NCBI GenBank assembly: GCA_007135115.1
Contig: SLJN01000395.1
Span: 1 to 38,038 of the forward strand
Reading direction: 5' to 3'
Source: Balneolales bacterium
GTDB lineage: Bacteria > Bacteroidota > Rhodothermia > Balneolales > Natronogracilivirgulaceae
Length of the DNA: 38,038 nt
Position numbers and translations under genes: made by a program. Shown here one piece after another: positions 10,901 through 19,782 of the stretch. The first letter of the stretch is position 1. Every line of letters begins with the position of its first letter. The notes beneath the pieces were generated by a model. The model was not told the origin of the DNA, searched no databases, and was given only the letters and a program-made list of their open reading frames with translations.

Positions 10901-10951
10901 TATTATGAACAAAGCGAGTACTACAAGGAGGCTTGTAACCTTTTGTAACAT
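7904..10951 (-). CDS. SusC/RagA family TonB-linked outer membrane protein (triad 1)
   Basis: CarboxypepD_reg-like N-terminus '[20 protein letters not shown]', '[22 protein letters not shown]', plug '[21 protein letters not shown]', '[33 protein letters not shown]'. Confidence 0.96.
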   Translation of the reverse strand: [1015 protein letters not shown]

Positions 10952-11663
10952 AAATTAACCCTTATTTAGTGGTTATGATTGAATTAAGACCGGATGAGTC
11001 ATTAGTATTTATCCACCAATATGACCCACCAGTCATGTTTGCTGTGAAATCGTCCTAATTATATACTTGACCATTGCCACATGTATTCATGTACTACAGC
11101 CATCTGTCCATTTACCTCTAAAAAACCAGCTCCTAAGCATTGACTACACTTAAGAAGCCATCCAAATCAGCACTTTGATGTGAAATACCAGCACACATTT
11201 TTACCTTATCTTTAACTAACACCCAAAACAAAGTGATTTTTGTAACAAAATTCCAACATTTTTTTTCAAAAAATTAAATATATGGAAACATATTTTTACA
11301 TTATATGCTTAACCTACTGCGCCCCTTTCTTATACGTATTTTACTTTTATATGCCTTTATATTAACCCTAACTAATCGGCCTATTTTTCTCCTAACCAGC
11401 TCGCTTTATAGATGTTAGGCAAGTCAACATCTACCTTTACGGGGATTATTTTCTTGATGAGTTTGCTGTAGCAATCTGGTTTTAAATAAATATCGTCGCT
11501 TTTCTCCGGACTAGTTTTAATGACGATACAAAAAGCTTGAAGTGCCCCTCTCAATAATTTAACTGATTACAGCCCTACGCCTTTTAACAAGTGTTATTCA
11601 TCCGGGGTTGGGCAGTTTTACATTCATCCTTAAAATGATGGTACTGAATAGATCGGCAAAAAA

Positions 11664-11696
11664 AAAGCCGCATCAGTACAAGACCGATGCGGCTTT
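11664..11696 (-). terminator. Rho-independent terminator downstream of triad 2
   Basis: AAAGCCGCATC-agtacaagacc-GATGCGGCTTT, 11-bp perfect stem, T-tract on the minus strand. Confidence 0.8.
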
Positions 11697-11737
11697 ATCA
11701 GGAGTTATAAAACTCCTATGCATGTTGGTTATATGCT

Positions 11738-12595
11738 TTATTCAAGCTCCTGGCATGCGACCAGATCATCACCCAGAAATCCATCGTCGAATACTTGAAC
11801 ATGGATTTCATCATCTTGATATAACCGGACGTCTACTTCCGTATCGACAGAAGCACTGTTTTCGTCTTCACCGGTTTCAAGGTTGGGATAGTCTCCTTCG
11901 TCGCCTACCACGCCGTCTTCTGAATCACAGTCACCATAGAAGACACCCCATGAGTAGGTTTCTTCTTCTGCGAGGTCACTGAGATTGATTTCAGCGGCAA
12001 ACATTTCATCAGCAGTATTACCCTGAATGTCTACGCTACCGCTTACATCTTCGTAATCCTCAGTTCCCTCAAGTTCAGCACTGAAAGAAACCTCGTCTTT
12101 ACTCATGTAGATCGTAAAGTAGCTGTAGTTGGCCGCAGCTTCCAGATCATCACTGTCTTCAAGCTCCAGAACTAACGTTTCTTCCTGATCATTTTCGAAA
12201 TTATCCGAGAGGATTTCGATTTCGATTTCTCCGAAGCTTTCGTTAGCCGGTATGACGGCAGGACTATCGGTGTGCAGTTCAAAATGAACACCCTCTTCTG
12301 CAGTTGTTTCCTCACCGCCACCTGATTCGGTTATGGTGAAGTTTACATCCCGGTCGTCACCACTTTGTCCGGAAACCAGACTCAAGCCGACTTCGTGGTC
12401 AATGGCTTCTTCTGAATCCGGATTCATAGTGACCGTTTCGGTCCAACCCTGGCCAATATGAGTCTCAGAGAACTTCACTTGCGGTGGACCGTCATACGTT
12501 TCATCGCCGTCATCGAAGCATCCTGTTACCAGCAACGCAAGAATAACGGTTGAAAATAATGGCGTTAGAGTTTTTGCTTTAATCATGCTATGCAT
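11738..12595 (-). CDS. SusCD-associated lipoprotein, paralog of 5520-6380, with C-terminal Cu/Zn-SOD-like domain (triad 2)
   Basis: Lipobox 'LLVTGC'; C-terminal 117 aa aligns ungapped with 5520-6380 (about 73/117 identical, hand count). Confidence 0.72.
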   Translation of the reverse strand: MHSMIKAKTLTPLFSTVILALLVTGCFDDGDETYDGPPQVKFSETHIGQGWTETVTMNPDSEEAIDHEVGLSLVSGQSGDDRDVNFTITESGGGEETTAEEGVHFELHTDSPAVIPANESFGEIEIEILSDNFENDQEETLVLELEDSDDLEAAANYSYFTIYMSKDEVSFSAELEGTEDYEDVSGSVDIQGNTADEMFAAEINLSDLAEEETYSWGVFYGDCDSEDGVVGDEGDYPNLETGEDENSASVDTEVDVRLYQDDEIHVQVFDDGFLGDDLVACQELE

Positions 12596-12601
12596 TGCGT
12601 A

Positions 12602-14062
12602 TTAATATTCAGGATTTTGCTGAATTTCAGGATTGTTTTCCTCTTCGGTTTCCGGAATCGGAGCGATGACTCGGAAGTCATCATACGGAACCGGACTTTC
12701 TCCTTCAGCTTTGGGAATTTCGGCATATCGTCCTTCGCCTTCTCCACCTCTTCTCTTGAGATCAAAGAATCGGTGTCCTTCAAAAGCGAATTCGCGACGA
12801 CGTTCGTCCATAATCTCATCGATTGCTTCATCATAAGAGCTGGTGCTGGTTTCATAACCTCCACGAGCTTCCTGTACAGCGTTCAGGTAATCCACACCAC
12901 CCGATACATCGCCCTCTTCAACCAGGGCTTCTGCACGAATCAGATAGAGTTCGGGATATCTGATCAGCGGAGTGTTGTCAGTATGAGGACCGCGACTTTG
13001 ACTGTACTTGACAGTGAAGGTATGTCCGCCTTCTTCATCATACAGATCAAGTCGTACGTCATCTTCATCATAAAGCTCCATGAGATTATCAGCTGCCATC
13101 AAGTCGTGCCACTGATAAGGAAGAATAATCGGCGCAATGGCTTCATTCACACCGGGACTTTCTGTATCCGGATCAATGGAAAGCTCAAAAAGAGCTTCAT
13201 CGCTTGGATGCCCCTGAAAGTCACCCGCATATTCTTCCGGATCTACAAACTCAGCACCGGCAGCATTAATTGCATTTTCCGCGTGAGTAGCAGCCTCATC
13301 CCATTGTTCTGCGTAGAGATAAACTCTTGCCAACAATGCATGAGCCGCTTCATAGCTTACGTAATAGGGATCTCCGCGATCATTACCTTCGAGAAATTCG
13401 ATGGCATCAAGCAAATCCTGCTCGATTTGATCGTAGATTTCCTGAGTCGTAGCTCGCGGACGTTCGTCAGCTGCTTCAGCATCTTCGGTTGGCTCTGTTC
13501 TCAGTGGTACTGAAAGACCTTCCTGCTCACCGGACTCATCATACATAGGATGATTCGGCTCGTAGCCATACGTCCGTGCGAAATCATGATAGGCATACGC
13601 TCTGTTGAAAAGAGCTTCACCGATCAACATTTCAGCTCGGGCAAGATCAAATCCGTCATCGTCGCCTTCCTCATCGATCATCTCGTTGAGAGACTGGACG
13701 ACGGTATTACTTTCATTGATCAGGGTGTAACCGGTATTCCAGAAGTTGATATGTGCTCCGGTTGCATTAACGGCCTCACCGGAAAATCTTCCCGATGGGT
13801 CCGGATGCAAATAGGAGTTATCAGCCAGAATTTCCGGAGCGAGAATGAGCTGCTGTCCGTACCTGAATTCGCTCTGAAGGCGATTGTAGATGGAGGTAAC
13901 AACCGCATCTACTCCTTCCAGATCTTCAAGAGCCACTTCCGGCTCAACCTCTTCAACTGGTTCGGTATCCAACAGGTCATCGCAGCCTGTCAGATAACCG
14001 ACCATAAAGATTGCTATTAAAAAAGTTAAAATTCGATTCTGCATAAAATACTTAAACCTCAT
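12602..14062 (-). CDS. RagB/SusD family outer membrane lipoprotein (triad 2)
   Basis: Lipobox 'LTGCDDLLDTEP', 'SIYNRLQSEFRYGQQLILAPEILADNS', 'RRREFAFEGHRFFDLKRRG'. Starts at the base after the SusC stop; an alternative ATG is at 14044. Confidence 0.93.
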   Translation of the reverse strand: MRFKYFMQNRILTFLIAIFMVGYLTGCDDLLDTEPVEEVEPEVALEDLEGVDAVVTSIYNRLQSEFRYGQQLILAPEILADNSYLHPDPSGRFSGEAVNATGAHINFWNTGYTLINESNTVVQSLNEMIDEEGDDDGFDLARAEMLIGEALFNRAYAYHDFARTYGYEPNHPMYDESGEQEGLSVPLRTEPTEDAEAADERPRATTQEIYDQIEQDLLDAIEFLEGNDRGDPYYVSYEAAHALLARVYLYAEQWDEAATHAENAINAAGAEFVDPEEYAGDFQGHPSDEALFELSIDPDTESPGVNEAIAPIILPYQWHDLMAADNLMELYDEDDVRLDLYDEEGGHTFTVKYSQSRGPHTDNTPLIRYPELYLIRAEALVEEGDVSGGVDYLNAVQEARGGYETSTSSYDEAIDEIMDERRREFAFEGHRFFDLKRRGGEGEGRYAEIPKAEGESPVPYDDFRVIAPIPETEEENNPEIQQNPEY

Positions 14063-17000
14063 TTAGAAGTTGACTTCAATTCCGCCAAGGATTTGACGCG
14101 CTTGTGGATAGTTACCCTGGGTTCGCTCAACTGCTTCCGGGTCAATTCCGGAGAATTCAGACCAGGTGGCAAGGTTTTCACCCTGAGCAAATACACGTGC
14201 GCCACTTATGCCAATAGCTTCCACAAGTCTTGGTGGTACCTGATAACTCAGCGTAATATTCTTCAGGCGGATATAAGAACCGTCTTCGATATTACGGCTG
14301 GAAAGCTGTCGGTTACTGCCACCACCAGGGAATGTATTCTGGCTGTAGAGTCTTGGTACATCGGTTTCATCACCAGGTTCACTCCAAGCATTGTCCGGTA
14401 CATCAGCAACCATGTTTCGGTTACGTGAAGGATCTGCCAGGAAGAAAGCTACCGTGTGATTAAAGAGGTCAGCACCGTAGTCATACTGGAAAAAGATGTC
14501 GGCTTCAAAGTTGCCGAAGGTGAAGCTGTTAGCCCAGCCACCGTAGTAATCGGGAAGATAAGAGCCCAATACCGTATTATCAGAAGCTCCTGGGTTATAG
14601 GTGATCTCGCCATCTTCGTCATACCACATGGCACGGCCATTGGAAGAGTTTACACCTGCGTATTCAGGTCCCCACCATACATAGTACGGCTCACCTAAGC
14701 GAGTGTTCTGATCAATGGTTTCCTGGCCGTCTGCCAGTTCAACAATTTCATTATCAAGGAAACTGATATTGAATTCGGTATTCCAGACAAAATTACCGCG
14801 ATCTACTACGATACCGCCGATGTCGATTTCAATTCCGCGGTTTCGTACCGTTCCGACATTTTCTGTGATATCGTTATAACCACTGTCTCCCGGCAGAAAG
14901 GCATCAAGCAGTAAGTTTTCATTGTCTGTCTGATATACATCAACTTCACCGTAAAGTCTGTGGTCAAACAACGCCCAATCAATACCTAAATCAACAGTTC
15001 GGGCTTGCTCCCAACCAAGATCAGGATTACCGAGTTGTTGAGGCCTTACACCTGGGTTGGCCTCATAAGAGCCACCTTGACCGTAAAGGGTTCGGGAAGC
15101 AAAGTTATCGATATCGGCATTACCGGATATACCATAACTTACTCTGATTCGCATTTGATTGAGGGACTCAATGTCAAGAAAATCTTCCTGAGCAGCATCC
15201 CATGCCAATGCACCGGAGTAGAACAAGCCCCACTGGTTGTCGGCGCCGAATCTGGAAGAGCCGTCGTACCGGACGTTACCAGTTACGAAGTAACGCTGAT
15301 CGTAGTTATACTGCAACCTTGAGAATACACCACCCAACTTAAAGGAGGAAACGGTACTGTTTGCAGTCGTCGGGTTAGCAGTTAACGCCAGTGTGCTGAA
15401 TGCCGGACTGGGCAGACCTTCACCTCGGGTGTTAAATACAACCAGATCCTGCTCTCGATATTCACCACCCAGCGTACCGGTTATTGTGTGAACATCGTCA
15501 AATGTTTCACGATAGTTGAAGACCTGGTTAGTATTCCAGTTGGTAGTTCTGCGATTCGATTCGGTGATACCTCCACCATGATTCTGCAGATACTGGAGAA
15601 TACTTGGATTATCAAAACTACGATCGAATACATTTCGATGGTCAACACCCCAGGAGGAACGGAAGGAAAGATTATCGGTAAGCGTGAAGTCACCGGCAAT
15701 ATTACCAACAATACTTAGCGTATTACCGATTTGCTCACGCTCCTCAAGTACCTGAAGGTTGTTATAACTAATACCACCTCGGATCTCCGGATTATAAGAT
15801 CCATCATCCAGAAAGATCGGGTCGTTCGGTCGTGTCAGAACACCACCGTGGAACGGACTATTAATAAAGTTTCCGCCTTCGGCAGCTCCTTCCTGAAGAC
15901 TGCGTGTAATAGATACATTGGTCTCCAAAGTAAAGAAATCAGAAAAATCATGATCCAGATTCGTTCTGAGGTTCAGGCGGTTGTGGTTGGTTCCTACAAC
16001 AGATCCTTCGTGGTTCAGGTATCCACCTGAGATGAAAAACCTGGTGTTATCCGAACCACCTTGTGCTGAAGCCTGAACGCGACTAACGATACCACTTTGC
16101 AACATGGCATCCTGCCAGTCATAGGTTTCAGCTTCAGAAGGATCCGCTACACCTAATCCGTAGTCATCGAGCACGTCTTGGCGGGCCGTTTCGGGATCAT
16201 TGCCTAAATCCATAGCACGATTAGCGTAGGCTTCCTGCATGGTTTCAAGCCATTGTTCAGAGTCGAGCAGGTCATATCGATCAACTTGCTCATTTACACC
16301 CAGCTGAGAGGATACCGTGAATTCGGTTTGATCATCATGACCGCGGCGGGTTGTGATTAAAATCACTCCGTTAGATCCCTGAGCTCCGTAAATAGCCGTT
16401 GCTTCGGCATCTTTCAGGATCTCCATGGACTCAATATCCGCGGGATTGATAGATGACAGGAAGTTTGCGGCACCGTGTGTAGATGTACCGAGATCATCGG
16501 GCCCTGAATTGTCCATCTGAACACCATCCACGATTACCAACGGATCGTTTCCTGCCGTGAGCGAGCCAAATCCGCGGATTCGAACTTGCTGAGCTGCACC
16601 GGGCTGACCACTCTGGCCAACAACCTGTACACCAGAACTTCGCCCCTGAAGTGCCTGGTCAGGACTTGAAATGCTTCGACCCCGGAAGTCCTCGCCTCGT
16701 ACAGAGGAAATGGAACCGGTCACCTCTCGTCGCTCCTGAACAGCATAACCGGTAACAACCAGTTCGTCGAGACCTAACTCTTCAGGACGGAGTTCAATTT
16801 CAAGTGAAGTCAATTGATCCTGGGTAATTTCTACCTCAGTCTCATAAGTTTCATAGCCGACAAATGTGACTCGTACTGTATATGTACCAGGTTCCACATT
16901 ATCGATCTCGAAATCACCTTCAGGACCGGTAGTTTGGCCTTGTTCCGTCTCTTGAATAAGGACGGTAGCACCTACCAGCTCTTCTTCGGTTTCCGAATCG

Positions 17001-17098
17001 ATAACAGTACCTTGGATCCCGGTTTGCGCTAACGCAAGACCAGGTAACAAAAATACAGCACACAGCAACGTCGCCATGTGTTTAACTTTTTGTAGCAT
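14063..17098 (-). CDS. SusC/RagA family TonB-linked outer membrane protein (triad 2)
   Basis: '[22 protein letters not shown]', '[22 protein letters not shown]', '[23 protein letters not shown]', '[19 protein letters not shown]'. Confidence 0.96.
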   Translation of the reverse strand: [1011 protein letters not shown]

Positions 17099-17285
17099 AG
17101 GGACCTATAGATTATTATTTAACTGATTGGAATAAAGCAAGGCACTATCCAAATCACCACTATAAAGTTGTAAGTGGCTTAAGATGATAACCTTACAGTT
17201 ACGTTTCATTCTATCGTTAATATGCTTAATCAAACCAAGCCGGTTAGACAAGCACTGCCAAGGATTAGCACGGATTCATTTGTTA

Positions 17286-17307
17286 ATGATATCTCAATAG
17301 ATATCAT
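17286..17307. repeat. Inverted repeat (hairpin or operator-like) upstream of susC of triad 2
   Basis: ATGATATCT-caat-AGATATCAT, 9-bp perfect arms. Confidence 0.5.
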
Positions 17308-18359
17308 AAGCTTCCGACAATGCACTAATCCAACACTAACAGATTACTAACAAGTGCATCAATAGTATCAAATAACCTGTTGTTTTTCAAAGGCAATTAA
17401 CACATTATACAATGTTTTACAGCAAGTTTTCATCAAGATATTTTATGCAAAATCCACCTGCTTAAATGGCATTTTTTTTACAAATATCCAGCATAAATTT
17501 ACATAATCCGGGACAACCCTCTCTTTTCTTGTCGGACAATTTTGTTGACAATGATCAAATCCAAAACCTAATCAAATATTCAAATCATTGTCCACCATTC
17601 ACATATACATATTCCAAAATGTAACAACCAAACTCTAAAAGCCCTTTAACAGACGTAACATATAGGAATTGAACGTTTACACTGCTAAATATAATTTGGG
17701 GCACCCCTTTTAGATTATCCACTAAAACTCAAAGAAGCAGAATAGGTTATAATAATTTTCTGATCTTTTCCATCCTTTACAACTTATTGGAAGCTAGAGT
17801 AACATAGCAACTGAATTAACTTAGCCATCATCTGTTTAATTACAGCAATAAATCATTAGACGCTTACAAAATATTTAGATTAATTATCGTCATTACACTT
17901 AGTAAAACATTTTATAAAATTGTTTTACCCAAACCTCATTTTGTTACATTCATAAATATATAATGTAAAGTTTTATGTAGCAGTGTCGTATTAAAATTTT
18001 ATATATTATTTGTTAATTCGGCAGCTCACAAAGTCGATTATTCAAAGGCTTTGCAAATCCAGAATTTTTGGCCGAGATCAAGGCCAGGGGAGTTGTAAAA
18101 CCGCAGCGTATTAAGCATACATGAGGATTTGTAAAATTCCGACAACGCAGAGATCGGTCAAAAGGCGGTTTTGCGATACCTTCTATTAAGGGACTAACTT
18201 TAATTATTGATGGCTATAGTATAGAATGCCCTTCTTGACTGCAGTTGTATGGACCAACGCACCTTCGACCCGCAATCTTCTATCAATTCCCCTGAAGTAG
18301 TATTTAGTTTAGATTTTGATGGACTTTGTAACCTATTGAATAGATCACTCTAACATATT

Positions 18360-18397
18360 AAAAAAGCCGATACCGAATGAACGGTACCGGCTTTTTT
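18360..18397 (-). terminator. Rho-independent terminator downstream of the third susD
   Basis: aaaaaagccgataccg-aatgaa-cggtaccggctttttt: 16-bp stem with one mismatch plus T-tract. Confidence 0.85.
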
Positions 18398-18412
18398 CAA
18401 AGTCTTAAATGC

Positions 18413-19741
18413 TTAGTTCCCATCATAAATGGGGCTCCAGGGGTCTTCCCAATCTTGGTCGAAATGTTCGTTACTGTTGATTTCACTATCAGCTATAGGG
18501 AAACATAGCCTGTTGCGGTCGGTTACATCGGGCATACGCTCGAATTCATCGTATGCCGGAACATTGTCTGTACCTTCCAACCCATCATCAATCCACCTAC
18601 GAAGGTCATTCATGAAACGACCTTCGAGCCAGAATTCTATTCTGCGTTCTTCAAGCAGGTGCCCCCAGGCTTCTTCTACATTTTCAGCAGACCGTTCCTC
18701 CAGAGGCTCGCCGCCTTCAGATTGTATATCTGTGCGAACCTCATTTATGATATCCATTGCTTCTTCCCAGTTACCATTTCGAAGTTCGGCTTCTGCCTCT
18801 ATCAGGCGCATTTCACGGCCGGTATTCATGTTAACATTATCCGCAACGCCGCTGAACTTCTGCTGCTCATACAACGGGAGGCCCTCAGGAGTATCATCGG
18901 TTTCACGATCTACCCAGCCGGCTCTTGGATCTCCGGTTTCTTCATAGTACTCCTCGTAAAATGAATTATACACGGTCCAGTCTCCCCATGGGTCATCAGC
19001 TCCCAGATCATACATGATGTTGTACTGATCCGACTCCGAAGACGTATAAACCGCCTGGATCGAAAAATCGTCGCTGACCTGATTTGCATAATCAACCGCT
19101 TCATCCCAACGATTTAATCCGGGGCCCAAAACCGAGGCTAAACCTGCATGTGCAGCTTCTACGATTTGCATTTCCCCTGCGGCCTCACCTACTTGTACCG
19201 CTTCTTCAAAGCGCTCTTTTGCACGCTCAAGATACACGTCATTACCGCCGAGATCTTCACTGCCGTCAATGACAGCCGTACACATGTTTTCACCCAGCAA
19301 TCGGTTGGCGTGGCCGGCCAGTTTCTTTGCCCGGGCATTATAAACATAGGATGAAGCCTCATCTTCCCCGAGTACTTCATCAAACCTTCGGGAGGCATCC
19401 TCAGCAACAAAACGTGCTTGTTGCGCTACATTCCAGGCATTATTATCCAGGGCATCACGCCGCATGTCGCCAACTCTTGGCGGAACTTTAGGACAACAAA
19501 AATTCCGACCTGAACGGGTTATCTGCTTCGCCGACTCCTCACTGTGATAAGCAAGCTGCCAAAGCGAAGTAGAAAGAGCAAAATTGGCACCTTCCACGAC
19601 GGAAGCGTGAGCGCCATCATCATCCAGGAATTCATCTTGTACAGGTCCCGGATTTGTCACTTCGAAGTCGCAAGAGCTCGTTACAAAAGCGACCCCGGCA
19701 ATTAACATAAATCGAGTAAATATCTTTACAGGCTTACGCAT
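18413..19741 (-). CDS. RagB/SusD family outer membrane lipoprotein (third pair)
   Basis: Lipobox 'FVTSSCDFEVTNPGPVQDEFLDD', C-terminal 'EEAWGHLLEERRIEFWLEGRFMNDLRRW'. Start moved from 19921 to 19741 (MRKPVKIF) for a proper signal peptide. Confidence 0.9.
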   Translation of the reverse strand: MRKPVKIFTRFMLIAGVAFVTSSCDFEVTNPGPVQDEFLDDDGAHASVVEGANFALSTSLWQLAYHSEESAKQITRSGRNFCCPKVPPRVGDMRRDALDNNAWNVAQQARFVAEDASRRFDEVLGEDEASSYVYNARAKKLAGHANRLLGENMCTAVIDGSEDLGGNDVYLERAKERFEEAVQVGEAAGEMQIVEAAHAGLASVLGPGLNRWDEAVDYANQVSDDFSIQAVYTSSESDQYNIMYDLGADDPWGDWTVYNSFYEEYYEETGDPRAGWVDRETDDTPEGLPLYEQQKFSGVADNVNMNTGREMRLIEAEAELRNGNWEEAMDIINEVRTDIQSEGGEPLEERSAENVEEAWGHLLEERRIEFWLEGRFMNDLRRWIDDGLEGTDNVPAYDEFERMPDVTDRNRLCFPIADSEINSNEHFDQDWEDPWSPIYDGN

Positions 19742-19782
19742 AGCACTATCAGTTTGGTTAAATAATCTCATGACATTCCAGG

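Noticed and set aside
10952-11660. Possible tRNA/ncRNA genes in the long intergenic before susC of triad 1
   Set aside because: No cloverleaf-compatible T-arm (GTTCRANNC) or conserved structure recognised; only short AT-rich dyads.
11608-11982. 124-aa plus-strand ORF
   Set aside because: Spans a rho-independent terminator and the 3' end of a convincing lipoprotein gene on the opposite strand.
12590-13513. 307-aa ORF on the plus strand
   Set aside because: Antisense to the triad 2 susD; low-complexity Phe/Ile/Ser-rich translation typical of the complement of acidic codons.
18249-18353. 34-aa ORF MDQRTFDPQSSINSPEVVFSLDFDGLCNLLNRSL
   Set aside because: Too short, no ribosome-binding site that I can see and no recognisable domain; not enough to call a gene.
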